Assembly: GCA_014529385.2 (NCBI GenBank) | Contig: CM043960.1 | Location: 28,919,396 to 28,983,395, forward strand | DNA length: 64,000 nucleotides | Direction: 5' to 3' | Origin: Adiantum capillus-veneris | Lineage: Eukaryota > Streptophyta > Polypodiopsida > Polypodiales > Pteridaceae | Shown here: piece by piece, positions 1 to 11,478 of the stretch | How positions within the stretch are numbered: the first letter of the stretch is position 1 | Layout: each line of letters opens with the position of its first letter | The notes under the pieces: model-generated | What the model was told of the DNA's origin: nothing | Database searches by the model: none | Seen by the model: only the letters and a program-made list of their open reading frames with translations | Program-made: the position numbers and the translations under genes

Positions 1-16
1 ATAATGTGCACTGCGG

Positions 17-727
17 TCAAGACGGCTTCTGCCCAAAAGCCTTGTGTGAGATTTTCCCTAGAAAGCATGGTTGTGACCTTTCTTGAATCATATGATTCAT
101 GCGCTCAGCAACTCCATTCTGAGCTGGTGTGTATGGTGCAGTAAACTGCCTTTTAATCCCCCTTTTAGCACAAAAATTGTCAAACTCCCTTGGAAACATA
201 CTCTCCATTGTTGTCAAACTCCCTTGGAGACATACTCTCCATTGTTGTCAGTCAGCAACCTCTTGAGTTTGTTGCCAGACTGATTCTGAACGAGTGCCAA
301 AAATTTCTGGTAACACAGGAAGAACTTGATCCTTATGTTTCAAAGGATATGCCCACACCTTTTGAGTAGAGTCATCTATGAATGTCACAAAATAGATGGC
401 CCCCCCTAGAGATTTGGTTGACATAGGACCACAAACATCACTATGTACTAAATCTAGAGGTTCAACTCGCTTTTGACCCAATGGTAAGTGAAAGGACCTA
501 GTCTGTTTTCCATAGATACAGTGGTCACAAACAAGAAAGTCAACATAAGACAAGACAGGTAAGTAGCCAAAACGAGTCAGAGTTCTCATTCCTTTTTGGC
601 TAATATGACCTAGCCGGAAATACCACAACTCAGTAGACAGCAGCTCGCCTATAGATATGTAATCATGACCAACATCTGACACATGCATGGAATACAAGGT
701 ACCATGCTTGACCTCTGAGTACAACAA
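17..727 (-). pseudogene. Copia GAG-pre-integrase and integrase N-terminal part
   Basis: The minus-strand product contains LWYFRLGHISQKGM and CDHCIYGKQTRSF, the HHCC zinc-binding part of copia integrase, then LDLVHSDVCGPM and YFVTFIDDST carrying the first two catalytic aspartates. After a break caused by a 34-bp tandem duplication (181-248) the frame continues with QFTAPYTPAQNGVAERMN, which holds the glutamate motif. The frame is disrupted and the domain is truncated by the window edge. Confidence 0.8.
181..248. repeat. 34-bp tandem duplication inside copia integrase
   Basis: Two adjacent 34-bp units, 181-214 and 215-248, differ at one position. 34 is not a multiple of three, so the duplication shifts the integrase frame and is one cause of its death. 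Confidence 0.85.
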
Positions 728-1304
728 GATTACCTTTGCGTACTATCCACGAACCATTGCCAAATGTGGTGTTGTAGCCCAAATCATCAAGCTGACCAAC
801 AGAAATCAAGCTTTTAGTCAACTTGGGCACATGTCTGACATTACATAAAGTAAAGTGCATGCCATTAATTAGATGCAATTTGACGTTTCCAACACCCTCA
901 ATGTCTAGTTCATAAGCATCACCAAGTCTCACTTTGCCACAAGAGTGAGAATAAGTAGAGAACCACTTTCTATGTGGTGTCACATGGAAACTCGCACCAG
1001 AATCTAGTATCCAATTATGTACATACTACGCATCTTCTGTAACAAGAGCCTCGACAAGTAGATCTACTGTGAAGACCAATACGTCAGAAGTAAGTGGAAT
1101 AACAACCACTGGTAGAGTCTCTACAATAGGAGAATTTGAATACTCTAGCACATTGATCTCCTCTAATTTTGCTTTGCCCTTGTTTGAATCATCAGACTTA
1201 GAAGTGTCACGGGATTGTTTATCCTTCTTGCTTTGCTGCCATTTCATGCAATCCTTCTTCACATGCCCTTTTTTATGGCAGTGATAGCACTCGACATTAC
1301 GCAT
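663..1304 (-). pseudogene. Copia gag zinc knuckle and aspartic protease region
   Basis: The minus strand reads CYHCHKKGHVKKDC at the start of this stretch, a complete CCHC RNA-binding knuckle. About 90 codons later there is a stop at 1026-1028, and in the same frame just beyond it the motif LDSGASFHVTPH, the protease active-site region (Asp-Ser-Gly). The downstream part contains the usual copia segment VRHVPKLTKSLISVGQL. Protease and knuckle residues are intact; the single stop separates them. Confidence 0.75.
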
Positions 1305-1317
1305 AGAACCCCGAGAC

Positions 1318-1990
1318 TTATTTCATGAGTCCCCACGTTCCTTGCTTTTGGCACGACTTTGAGTGCGTCTGTCTATCACTAGCAACATACGCATCACCAT
1401 CCTTCTTGCCTTCGAGATATTTCCTGCAAATCTCCTCGGTAAATAGACTCCCAAGGATGTCATTGTACACTACACCGGTATCATGTGTTGAGTTGCTAAT
1501 TACAGTACAGAACGTATCCCAAGATGAGGGTAAATTGCATAGCAAGAAGATACATTTGATTTCCTCATCGAAGACCAAACTCTCAGTGGTCAACTGAGTG
1601 AAAATGATATTCAACTCATTAATGTGAGTAGAAATAGTGCCCTCTTCCTTCATAAAAAGGTCAAACAGCTTCTTCATCAAGAAAACCTTATTAGTGGCAC
1701 TTTTGTTCTCATAACTGGAACACAACTTATCCCATACATCTCTAGCATTCCTTTCTCCAACTATAGTAAAGTACACAAATTCGGCCAAATGCAAACAGAG
1801 GGTAGATTTGGCCTTAGCATCAAGTTTCTCCCACTCAACATCTGTATACTCGCCCTATGGGCACTCCATGATAGGATCCAACTGGAATTTTTGTATAAGA
1901 ACATCTTGAATCTGCTCTTTCCAAATAGCAAAATTCATCCCATCAAATTTCCGAATATTGTAAATATTATTTTCATCACTAGATGACATG
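1318..1990 (-). pseudogene. Copia gag (UBN2-type) with an in-frame stop
   Basis: Translation from an ATG at 1990 begins MSSSDENNIYNIRKFDG and continues with NFAIWKEQIQDVLIQKWQLD, the usual start of plant copia Gag. A stop codon follows near 1855, and the same frame then continues as a UBN2-like helical domain (residues such as VWDKLCSSYENKS) to 1318. The family role is capsid formation around the element RNA in the cytoplasm. The stop makes this copy a pseudogene. Confidence 0.75.
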
Positions 1991-2327
1991 GCCGCAAACT
2001 AAAGATAATATGGCGATAAACACTGGTAATTCTGGGAAAATTTTGGCAGAGTTTCCCCATAAAAACTGACATAATCTCAATCCAAAACTGTCACAAGAGA
2101 TCAGTAACGCATCAAAAGTAATGCTCTCAAAGCATAAGACAGGCGCATCAACCACTAACTGTGCATAAAAAGTCAAAATTTGACCCAAGACTGCCAACAC
2201 GGCGTCAAATGCACCTAGCCCTCTCTATACATGTCCTATGGTGAGGCCACAAAAAAGGGGTACTCCAGCAACCTGTATCACCGAAAGGATCTCAACATTC
2301 GAGAATCCCCTAGCTCAAGAAAACCTC
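1991..2327. other. Non-coding stretch between copia gag and inverted repeat
   Basis: No convincing coding, LTR or primer-site signal was found. By position it could hold the 5' leader or LTR of the copia element, but neither TG/CA ends nor a target duplication could be assigned. Confidence 0.4.
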
Positions 2328-2515
2328 GCAATATTTAGAGCAAAGGATCAATGATCAGACAACTTTCTTGAGACAAATAATGAAAAATTTTGCATTTGCC
2401 TCGATCAAAGGTATAGACGAAGTATATAAGACATTGGAAAAGAAGAATAAAGATATTGAGCTAGAGCTAAAGCTAGAGCAGTCACAAAGAAGAGATCTTG
2501 CACTTACATCGAGGC
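2328..2515 (+). pseudogene. Plus-strand coiled-coil remnant, inverted copy of the minus-strand gene
   Basis: The plus strand reads QYLEQRINDQ, matching the C-terminal part of the minus-strand coiled-coil product, and stays open for about 60 codons rich in Lys, Glu and Leu (for example YKTLEKKNKDIELELKLEQS). There is no start codon of its own in this frame upstream of the duplicated part. It appears to be a second copy of the gene's 3' part, carrying sequence that the minus-strand copy lacks. Function unknown. Confidence 0.45.
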
Positions 2516-2585
2516 AACTGCGGAAGTTTCCGTTATTTGTCTCAAGAAAGCTCTCTGATCATTGATCCTTTGCTCTAAATATTGC
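2328..2585. repeat. Inverted repeat with about 53-bp near-perfect arms
   Basis: The arm at 2328-2380 is the reverse complement of 2533-2585 with two visible mismatches. Weaker similarity extends to about 2408 and 2505. Both arms encode the same coiled-coil piece (LEQRINDQ) on opposite strands, so the structure is an inverted duplication of part of a coding region rather than a chance hairpin. The spacer is about 150 bp. Confidence 0.85.
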
Positions 2586-3968
2586 AAAGATGTGTTTGCT
2601 ACGTTGAGCTGCACTTGGATCTTTTTTACTGACAGAGTTGTGGTTAAGAATTCATTTATTACCTCTGTCAGTTGTTGGTCTTTGATCTTGCAAGCATTTG
2701 TTAACTTGTTGAGAAGTTCGTCGAGCTCCTCCATTTCTTTTTGTTGCTTCTCTTTGGCTGGCTGGTGTTGTTCATCTTTAGCTCTCAGCTCTTGGATTTG
2801 TCTTTGTAGATTTGTGATGAAATTCATCCTGTCCTCTAGCTCTCCTTGGAAAATGTCGGTGACCATCTCTAGCTCTCTAGCCTTAGCACTGCGGCTAAGT
2901 GCTGCTTTTCGCATTTTTTTAGTCATCTCCTGCATTTGCTTGGAATATTCATTAACTTGCAGGATGACTTTGTCATTCGTCTCCCATGCTTCATGCTCTC
3001 TAGGATGTGTAGAGGTTTCAGCAGTCTCTGTGTGTGGCTCCCTCGGTGGTTCTGCGGTGGCTTGTGGTTGTGGTTGGGGTTCTACCTCTCCTTGATGCTG
3101 TGCGGTTGCTTTGGCTGCTTTGTCTTCTTGAGGCTTTGTGGATGCCTCGGCCGTTTCCTGTTGGGTGGTTGTAGAAGGTGTGGCCTCTCTTTGTTCAATT
3201 GTCCTTGGTTGCTCAAAATCGGCTACTACTTCCTATGGTTCAAGCTCCGTCTCTTTGGCTTCCTCGTCCTCAGTGGATCTAACAATTGGTGAAGGTGGAG
3301 GGTTTGGCATTGGGTGATATGTGGCCGTAGCAGGTGAGGTGGGCTTCAGAGACATTTCCTCCTGGTCATGCTATGTCTTTCCTTGTTCTGTTGCCTCTGC
3401 ATGTCTTTGTTGCTCTGCTGCATCTTCTCTGGCTTTTCTCTCAACCTCTTGAGCTTCTTTTAGCTTTAGTGCTTCTGCCATTGCATACATTCTTTCAAGA
3501 AAATATGTGGGGTCCTCTGCTTCTTTCCTTACAGGGTTCTTGGTTCTAGGACCCCTTATCTCTTTTGGAACCCACTTTTTTGGGTCCTCACCTACAGCTT
3601 GGCGGCTTCTTTCATAGGTTTGTTTTCTCTCTCAAACCTCGCCTTCTTCTGCTAAGGTTCCTCTTGGTGTGCAGCCACTGCTTTTTTCTTCATCTCTTCT
3701 ATTCTGGCTCTCCTCTCTTCATTGTCTAAGCTCTCACTCCTATGAGCTTCGTGGGAGCTTTCAACAAATTCTTCATCAGATTATAAAATCTCTTTGTCGA
3801 CTGTGTGGTTCAGGGAGATGGTTGTGCAGACAAAATCCGTGTGTTCTGATCGGGGGCAAGCTACAATTTTTTTGTCATGCCAATAGCATGGTATGCTATT
3901 CCTGTCAGTACCTCAGGTGCACACAGATACGTGATTTTACCGTCTTTCTTGGTGCCCTTTAATGTTGA

Positions 3969-4188
3969 TAGCACATATTGAGCATGGTCAATGGGTTTCC
4001 TGGTTGTCGACTTCAACACTTGGGTGAATGTTGTCACAACTGCATGATTTGGTGTGTTGTACCTTGGCGGTCTCTTTGTAGCACATATTGAGCGTGGTCA
4101 ATGGGTTTCCTGGTTGTCGACTTCAACACTTGGGCGAATGTGGTCACAACTGCATGATTTGGTGTGTTGTACCTTGGCGGTCTCTTTG
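3969..4188. repeat. 110-bp tandem duplication
   Basis: 3969-4078 and 4079-4188 are two copies with a few substitutions, lying inside the decayed minus-strand coding region. Since 110 is not divisible by three the second copy changes frame. Confidence 0.9.
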
Positions 4189-4282
4189 CTAGAAAATGAA
4201 AGTATTGATGATACAACCGTGTTGGTTCTTCCACTTACTGTTGGATGAGGTCGGCAAAGGTTGCCACAACAGTCTCCTTAGT

Positions 4283-4287
4283 GAAGG
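4283..4287. repeat. Target-site duplication of element A, left copy (GAAGG)
   Basis: GAAGG directly precedes the TG of the 5' LTR and reappears directly after the CA of the 3' LTR at 12659-12663. A 5-bp duplication is the usual product of Ty3/gypsy integration. Confidence 0.95.
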
Positions 4288-5920
4288 TGTCATAAAATCT
4301 AATATCTAACCAACCCAAATGATTTTCTCATATTAAATTGATCACTTAATGTGGGAGAATAAATGGGAACAAGTGTTAAGATATAGATATGTGCTTATAG
4401 ATCTATCTCAACACGGGGCCAATAGTAAAGGGGCCCAAATGGGAGATGGTCTATCAAGAGCAAGGCTAACCAATGGAGCATAAGACCTTAGGGTTAGCTT
4501 CATTGAAGACCTCCAATAATGTGTGTAAAAGTCCTTTGACCTTAGGTAAGCTAGGGCTGAGCTTGAGGTGGAAACCCGGCCCAAGCTCGAGGTGCTTGTC
4601 GTGCTTGAGGTGCTTGTCCTGCATGAGGTGCTTGTCATTCTTGAGGTGCTTGATTAAGATGCTTGAGGTGCTTGACTGGCTCCATGCTTGAGGTGCTTGA
4701 CTTGGTGCATGATTAAGGTGCTTGAGGTGCCTTGAGAAGCTTGCCTGAGATGATTGTGGGAATACCCCCTAGTCAAGTGCTTTTTCATGCTTGATGACTA
4801 AGGTGCTTGAGCTCCTAAAGTCAAAAGCATCCCTACAAGAGGGGGGGCGAGCCCTTTTCCTAGGGATTAGAGAGAGAACACACACTCACACTCACAAGGG
4901 AAGCCCCAGCTTGAAGAGGCAGCAAGGACACATGTCAGGTCCCTACCCATGTTACCTTCATGTGTTGCTTGAAGCCTATTGGCTAGGCTTCAAAGGGGTC
5001 CAATGATAAATTACTTGAATTATCTAATTGTTTTTGCATTTATCAAGTCCTCTCTCTCAAAGGGGAAAGGGGGACACTTGTCCCAAGGCTACCCATGTTG
5101 CTTGTAATGGCTTCTGCTTGTGATTGGCTAGGCCTAGAGGGGTCCAATGAGCTTCAAGCATGAGCTACAAGGGGGGGTCGACCCAAGCAAGCTAGGGGGG
5201 TGCTTAGGGGGTATACTCACCAACACACACTCACAAGCACTCTCATTGTGTACTATGCAAAGTGCAAGAGCTCCCTCTCCTTCTCCAAGCAAGTAGAGGT
5301 TGAGAGCCTACACCAACACTCTTGGCTATGGAGTGCAAATCCATCCAAGATACATGCTTCAATGCTTGAGCTTGCCATCTATTTCTTCTTCATTACTATG
5401 CTATTATGTATGCTAGCAACAAGAGTATGATAAGTGAGGAACTAATTCTTTCTCCTACGAAATATTTCTTCTTCCTCTTCCCTACCCTCATTCCCTGCTA
5501 GCTCTCTCCACCTTCGAAGGTGTTTGAGGTCTTGGGACTGAGGCTTGGTATAGTTAAAGCTTTCTTCAAGTTTAGGTTATGCTATGATGGTGACGCATGA
5601 AGCTTTCCATCTTCATTGCTTCACCTAGGTCACAAGGAACACAAAGAATGTATTGTAACAAGTCTCTTTTTATGGGAGAAATCATAATACAAATGCCTAT
5701 TGGAGGGGGGACCGGCTCCACATAAATCCGGTCCTCAACTGTTGTCATGTTCTCTAAATTCTCTCTCTTGCAAAAGTATTGTCTATGCCAAGTTAACTAA
5801 TTGCTATAATTATGTTGCTATCTTCAATTATGTCTACCCGCTATGCTCACAAAATCATTTCTTGAAAGTACTCTCATTAAATTCCGCTACTCTCAAATTG
5901 AATAGGCAAATTCCATAACA
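4288..5920 (+). repeat. 5' LTR of element A (1633 bp)
   Basis: Starts TGTCATAAAATC and ends CCATAACA. It is the full-length version; the partner LTR at 11492 has lost about 430 bp. It contains a minisatellite of GAGGTGCTTG-like units (about 4580-4740) and short open frames without coding character. Confidence 0.95.
4575..4740 (+). repeat. GAGGTGCTTG-type minisatellite within the LTR
   Basis: A roughly 10-bp motif, GAGGTGCTTG, recurs many times with short variable linkers. The number of units differs between the two LTRs of A (fewer around 11790-11900) and in the LTRs of C and E, where it reads as the complement (CAAGCACCTC). Copy-number variation between LTRs of one element points to slippage or to errors during reverse transcription. 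Confidence 0.8.
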
Positions 5921-5921
5921 T

Positions 5922-5933
5922 TGGTATCAGAGC
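5922..5933 (+). promoter_or_regulatory. Primer-binding site of element A (initiator Met tRNA)
   Basis: TGGTATCAGAGC lies one base after the 5' LTR end and matches the 12 bases complementary to the 3' end of plant initiator Met tRNA. Minus-strand DNA synthesis would start here. Confidence 0.9.
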
Positions 5934-6334
5934 ATTTGGTTTCTCTTTTCTTGCTTAAGAAGAGAGGTCCTTAAGTAGCCTATAAATGGTTGATGTTGTT
6001 AATTATAATAGAGTAAGTGGAACTGGGATCTAATATCGGTTTTGTTAAGCCCACTATGTGGGGGATGGTGCACACCTCGGGAGCTTTGGACTTAATAATG
6101 GAGTCTTTTTAGACTTGCCTACGGCTTTACCATTATTGAGCCATAAGAATTCCGAAAAGAGCTAGCCCTTGGCAACTCTGCTATGTTAGACCTACTCCTC
6201 TACTCTCTATAATTAACCACTTTGAGCCGTGGGTGTAGATACTTAAGAGCCGATTTTCAAAGGCTAAGAGGAGTGGCAACTAAGGTTTTGTATTGCCAAA
6301 GCATACACTAAGTATAAACATAAATTTTGTTAAC
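5934..6334 (+). other. Untranslated leader of element A
   Basis: About 400 bp between the primer site and the gag ATG. The same leader occurs in element E (46681-47082). It probably includes the packaging signal by position; no specific motif was recognised. Confidence 0.6.
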
Positions 6335-6859
6335 ATGGCTGACAATAATCAAGAGAGTAGAATGAACATTGATAGCTTTGATTTTGCACATGAAGGTGCT
6401 AATGATGATGCTCCCATGTTTGTGAATTATCTCGTCACTAGGTTGCAACAATCTATAGGCAACCCTGTTTTGCAAGCCGAAGTTACTCAACAGCTTTGTG
6501 CTTATGGAATTTCCCTTCCTCTCCCAGAGGAGAGAGAGCTGAGGAGGCCTCTTGAAGAGACCCCCAAAAGAAGACTCTCTCCCATTCGAGAGGAGGAATC
6601 CAAAGAGAAAGAAAGCAATGACAGTCTAAGTTCTTCTGAAGATGTGGCTCCACGAAGACGGCGGTCTAGACGATCGCCTACTCCTCCCAAGAGGAAAAGA
6701 GCAACCTATAGTCCTCCTCCTCGTCACTCTGAAAGGCAAGAGAGGAAACAAAGGGAAAAAAAAGGCTAGGAAGAGGTCACCCTCTTCTCCTTCTTCTTCA
6801 CCTTCCTCCTCTTCCGATGAAAGTTATGGCTATTCTCCTAGAGAATACAAGAGGGGATG
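6335..6859 (+). pseudogene. Element A gag, N-terminal part with frameshift and stop
   Basis: Begins MADNNQESRMNIDSFDF, the same start as the gag of element E. The acidic and Arg/Ser-rich segment (RRRRSRRSPTPPKRKR) resembles a nucleic-acid-binding linker. Relative to E, one extra base in an A run near 6757 shifts the frame to a stop at 6767, and a second lesion in the correct frame, a TGA, sits at 6857-6859. An upstream in-frame ATG at 6293 exists, but conservation with E favours 6335. Confidence 0.85.
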
Positions 6860-8621
6860 ACATCGCAAATCATTTCCTGCATGGCGAAGGTCACAAAAGC
6901 TAAAGAAGTTCAAGGAGGGAGGAAAGAGTATCTCTTTTCTCACCTACGATGGCACCTTTGGTGCTACCGACAAAGTGTTGTCCTTCATCCAGCAATTTGA
7001 TGCGGCCTTTGGGGACGAGGGCTTCACAGAGTCCTCCAAGCTACGCCATGTAGCTATGCACTTCCAAAAATCAGCTCGTCAATGGTGGGCTAGCCTTCGT
7101 GGCAATGGAGAAGCCCCAAAGACATGGAAAACTCTACGAGTTTCCATCATGAAGCAATTTCTTCCAAGCGATACTAAAGATAAAGTTCTTACCGAATGGC
7201 GTGGCTTGAAGCTTCTCTCTCATGAGTCTATCAACAAGTATGTAGACAAGTTTTGGGATTTACATCTCAAAGCTACTGTCTTTCAAAAGATAGACTTTGC
7301 CGAACAAAGACAGCAATTATGTGCGGGATTACCTGAAGAGATGGCCGAATACATCAACTCTCAACGGCCCGGTACTATTACCGAAGTAATCCACCACACC
7401 ATGGTTGCTTCACGCATCAATTTCCATCAAGGGGCTAGACGTAATGTCAAGCCCATGGAAAACAAAGATAAAAATGATGAAAAGGGGAAATCCAATGCTC
7501 AAAATAATTCCCAAGTCACTTCCAACAACAACAACAACAACAAAAACAACAACAATCGGTCCAAGGAGAAGGGAGTTTACAAAGGTAAAAACAAACTCTC
7601 TCCTGAAGAGCTTGAAGCTTTTCGCAAGGACCATAAATGTTTCAAGTTTGGGGAGCAAGGACATGGCTATCGTTCTTGCCCCAAGAAGAATACTCGCAAT
7701 GAGACTCCTAGGGCTTCCACCATCGAAGCTCCAAAAGAGGATGCTCATTGCAAAGGATCATCACTCTCCTATGCTTGGGGAAAGGTAAGAGAGCATGATG
7801 CCTTCATCTTGTTTGACCCTGGCTCTACTCTCAACTTCATATCAATAGAGTTGGCCACCAAGTTGGGCATTCAAGATTTTGAGATGGGAGATATAGTAAC
7901 AGCTGATGCAGCTTTCAAGGGACAACAAGCCTCCGTTACTCCCTTGATTGGGAAGTTGAGGCTTCATGTCCAAAGCTATGTTGACAAAGAAGATTTATTC
8001 ATCTCTCCTCTCCAACATCAGGATGTTATCCTAGGGGCACCATGGTTTGATCGCATGGCTGCCAACATGAAGTTTCCTGAAAGGAGAATTTACTTCACCT
8101 ACAGGGGAAAGAACATGTATATAGATGCTAGTGAGCGTGGTCGCACTATTCCACTTGTAAATCCTCTTTCTTTTGATAAATCAATGAAGAGCTCAGTTTC
8201 TGCGTACATGATTTATGTCAAAGAGTCTCTAACAGCTAATAATGTTTCATCAAATGAAAATGATAGGAATCAAGAAGAGTTAGACTTGTCTACTTTTCTA
8301 AAAGGATTCCAAGATGTGTTCATCAATGATATCCCTATGGACCTACCTCCAAAACGAGGGTATGATGACCATCGTATTGAGCTCCTTCCAGGAAGCTCAC
8401 CGCCTAACAAACCTCCTTATCGAGTCTCACAAGCTCAACAAGAGGAGATTATGAGGCAAGTACAGGAATTGGTAGACAAAGGGATGGTGAGGCCTAGTTC
8501 CTCTCCCTTTTGTTCTCCAGTCCTTTTAGTGCAAAAGAAAGATGGTACATACCGTATGTGTGTGGACTATCGAGCACTAAACCATATCACTATCAAAACA
8601 GATTTCCCGTGCCTCGGGTAG
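6860..8621 (+). pseudogene. Element A gag C-terminal part, protease and start of reverse transcriptase
   Basis: After the stop the gag frame is open to 8621. It contains the retrotransposon gag core ([15 protein letters not shown]), an Asn-rich linker, a zinc knuckle reading [14 protein letters not shown] in which the second Cys is Phe (E and C keep Cys), then protease with the active site [12 protein letters not shown] near 7810, and the first fingers of reverse transcriptase ([20 protein letters not shown]). A one-base deletion in an A run near 8598, seen against E, ends the frame. Confidence 0.9.
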
Positions 8622-11131
8622 AAGATCTGTTTGATAAGCTACAAGGCTCTACCTACTTCATTAGGATTGACCTTAAGAGTGGCTATCATCAAATAAGGAT
8701 AGTGGATGAAGATATCCTAAAGACCGCGTTTCGCACAACATTTGGTCTTTATGAATATCTAGTCATGCCTTTTGGCTTGACTAATGCACCAGCTACTTTC
8801 AATCGTCTCATGGAGAAAATTTTTAGACCATATCGTAAATTCACTGGAGTGTTCTTTGATGATATCATCATCTACTCCAAGTCTTTGGAGGAACATAAGC
8901 AACATCTCCAAGTGATTTTTCAAGCCTTGAGGGAGAACAAACTTTTTCTCAACCAAAAGAAAAGTGAATTCTTCCTTCAAGAGATTCAATATCTAGGTCA
9001 TATTATCTCTCACGATGGTATTCGTATGGATCCATCAAAGTTAGAGGTAATAAAATCATGGCCTAACCCAAGGAATCTATATGAGCTAAGAAGCTTTATT
9101 GGTATGTGTGCATACTATAGACGCTTCATAGCAAAATTCTCTCAAGTAGCAGGACCACTACACGACTTAACAAAGAAGAACGTTAAGTTTGTATGGACTG
9201 CTAAGGAGCAAAATGATTTTGAAAAACTCAAAGAGAAGCTTACTTCCCAACCAGTCCTCGTGCTTCCGGATCTCTCAAAGCCATTTGAGGTCCAATGTGA
9301 TGCTTGTGGTGATTGCCTTGGAGCGGTTTTGCTTCAAGAAGGGCATGCCATAGCATATGAGAGCCGAAGGCTCAATAGTGATGAACGAGTCTTGGGCATT
9401 TATGAGAAAGAGATTTTAGCTATTCTACATGCCCTAGACACATGGAAGCACTACCTATTGGGGACTCCATTTATCCTACGAACCGACCACCAAAGTCTCA
9501 AGTATTTCATGACGCAAACCAAACTTTCCGACAAACAAATGAGGTGGGCAAATTTTCTTTCGCAATTTAATTTCCATATTCCTCACATAGCTGGTAAGCA
9601 CAATCAAGTTGCCGATGCACTTTCACGACGACCAAAAGTTAATGCGGTGTCTATAGCTACTCACAATGATCTATCCTCTATGATAGATAAGTATGCTACT
9701 GACCCTGACTTTAGAGACATAATGTCAGCCCTTGCTTTGGGGAAGAAAGAGGAACCATTCACCTTGCAGGATGGTTATCTTCTCCACGGCAATAGCCTAT
9801 GTGTTACCCATTCCCTTCGTGAGAAGGTTATGTATGAATCCCATGCTCCTCCATATGCAGGGCATAGAGGTATTCAACCTACTCTCCGAGGAGTAGAGAC
9901 GTATTTCTATTGGCCTACCATGAAAGTGGACATACAAGAGTATGTTTCAAAATGTGTAGTATGCCAAAAGACCAACTATGATAGAGGGAAGCAACCTAGA
10001 TTACTCCAGCCATTTCCTATTCCAAATTCACCATGGGAGAGAATATCCATGGATTTCATCTTTGGATTACCCAAGTCTATCCATGGGAATACAGGAATAT
10101 GGACAATAGTCGACAGGTTTAGCAAGCAAGCACATTTTATTCCTGTCAAAAAGACTATTAAGGCACATCAAATGGCAACTCTCTTCATATCTCAGATTTT
10201 CAAACACCATGGATTACCCACATCCATCGTGTCAGATAGAGATCCTAGAATGATCAGTAATTTCTGGAAAGGTCTCTTTGAAAATCTAGGAACAAGATTG
10301 AATTTCTCTTCGGCCTATCACCCACAAACAGATGGCCAAAGTGAGATATCCAATCTTACGATACTCGATCTACTCAAGACTTATGTTACCGAAGTAGATC
10401 AACGCTCACAATGGGAAAAGTATTTACCTCTAGTAGAGTATGCCTACAATAATACTGTACATACTTCTACGGGGAAAGCACCTTTCGAGATCATAGAGGG
10501 AAGACCTAAAAGTCCCTTGCTACTCAAAGTACATGGGAAGATCTTCGCCGCCGATGAGTATAGCCGTGACCTACAAGAATCTTTTCAAAAGATTAGGGAG
10601 GCTATAGCCATCTCTCAACAAAGGCAAAAAGCTGTTGCTGATAAGCACAGAAGAGCCTTAATGTTCAAAGAAAATGATTGGGTCTTACTCAAGTTTCCTA
10701 AGGCTCGATTAAGGCAAACGACGGGCAAAAATCCTACGGGCCATCAAAAGTATTATGCTAAACTAGCAAAAAGATACTATGGTCCTTTCCAAATCTTGAA
10801 GCCCATCAATGAGACGGCTTATCAACTCAAGTTGCCCAACCATTGGCTTATACACAATGCCTTTCATGTAAGCCTACTTAAGCCCTACAAAGGAGAGCCA
10901 CCAACTGAACCAATTATTGAAGACCCTCCCGAAGTTGAAGACCAAGAAGAGGTGCTACAACCCGAAGCTGTCCTTCGGCATGAAGACAAGGTACTACGAC
11001 ATGGTAAGATAATCCGACGGTATCTTATTAAGTTCAAAAATTATCCTTTTGAAGATGCTAAATGGATGCAAGGAGTACAACTTAAGGATAGTATGAACCT
11101 TGTCAATGCTTACAATGCTACATTAGAGTAA
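8598..11131 (+). pseudogene. Element A reverse transcriptase, RNase H, integrase and chromodomain-like tail
   Basis: Open to 11131 in a frame displaced from the preceding part. Motifs in order: RT YLVMPFGLTNAPATF and the catalytic FFDDIIIYS (about 8850); RNase H with VQCDACGDCLGAVL and the histidine region LRTDHQSL; integrase zinc-binding HAPPYAGHRG and CVVCQK; catalytic core aspartates in ISMDFIFG and IVSDRDPR and the glutamate in DGQSE; GPY/F motif YYGPFQI; and a chromodomain-like C-terminus (IIRRYLIKFKNYPFEDAKW). All catalytic residues appear present. The enzyme would copy RNA to DNA and insert it, but is cut off from gag by the frame break. Confidence 0.92.
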
Positions 11132-11478
11132 GCAAATGTACAACTCTCTTTTAAATGACTCATGTTTTTGTCTTATAAGACTAATCCTCTTTTTAATTGT
11201 GCACAAATTTAACTAGTATGCATGCTTAGAATCATGTTTGTGATGACGACGTCTCTCAAACACCAAGTAGAATTTGTCACTCTACTTTGGGAGAATGAAA
11301 TGGACTAAAGAGCAGACATGCTTGCGGCAGCTATGTCTCCCAAGCACCAAATGGATTAGTCATCCATCTTGGAAAGATGTCGTAGGGTAAAAAAGGGATC
11401 CTCTACCCGCTAAGTACGATTGACTAATGACTAAGGCTTTATCTCTTCTACCTCATAGTCGAGGACGACTATGATTTC
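11132..11478 (+). other. 3' untranslated region of element A
   Basis: Non-coding stretch between the pol stop and the polypurine tract; the same sequence lies in E (41573-41899). It contains a short inverted pair around GTCGAGGACGAC near 11459. Confidence 0.6.

Larger units (their letters stand above)
1..1990 (-). mobile_element. Partial, decayed Ty1/copia retrotransposon
   Basis: Read on the minus strand from 1990 down to 1, the order is gag, CCHC zinc knuckle, aspartic protease, GAG-pre-integrase and the start of integrase. Protease directly followed by integrase is the copia arrangement. The element runs off the left edge, so reverse transcriptase and the 3' LTR are not visible. Several stops and frame breaks interrupt the reading. 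No LTR or primer-binding site was recognised between 1991 and 2327, so the 5' end is unresolved. Confidence 0.85.
2504..4287 (-). pseudogene. Decayed coding region of unknown family, coiled-coil C-terminus (3' part)
   Basis: On the minus strand this is the downstream part of a gene split by element A; it continues from 12659-13170. Broken frames give EEPTRLYHQYFHFLAKRPP, then YVLSTLKGTKKDGKITYLC, then a Pro/Glu/Thr-rich stretch, and finally an open 143-codon segment (2504-2935) with strong heptad character (Glu/Lys/Leu, no proline) ending at a stop. Stops and a 110-bp duplication interrupt it. It may be a downstream open reading frame of element B, because it lies on the same strand beyond the pol region, or a separate element's gag-like gene. 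No named domain could be assigned. Confidence 0.5.

Noticed and set aside
1991-2327. 5' LTR of the copia element
   Set aside because: No primer-binding site, TG/CA ends or target duplication could be identified.
2562-3292. Plus-strand frames rich in Cys, Ser and Phe
   Set aside because: They are antisense shadows of the Glu/Lys-rich coiled-coil and Pro/Glu-rich coding on the minus strand.
5700-5918. 72-codon frame MEGGPAPHKSGPQLL..., found also at 12438, 39938 and 47038
   Set aside because: It lies at the same place in every LTR of the A/E family; recurrence is due to the LTR copies, and the sequence has no domain or coding pattern.
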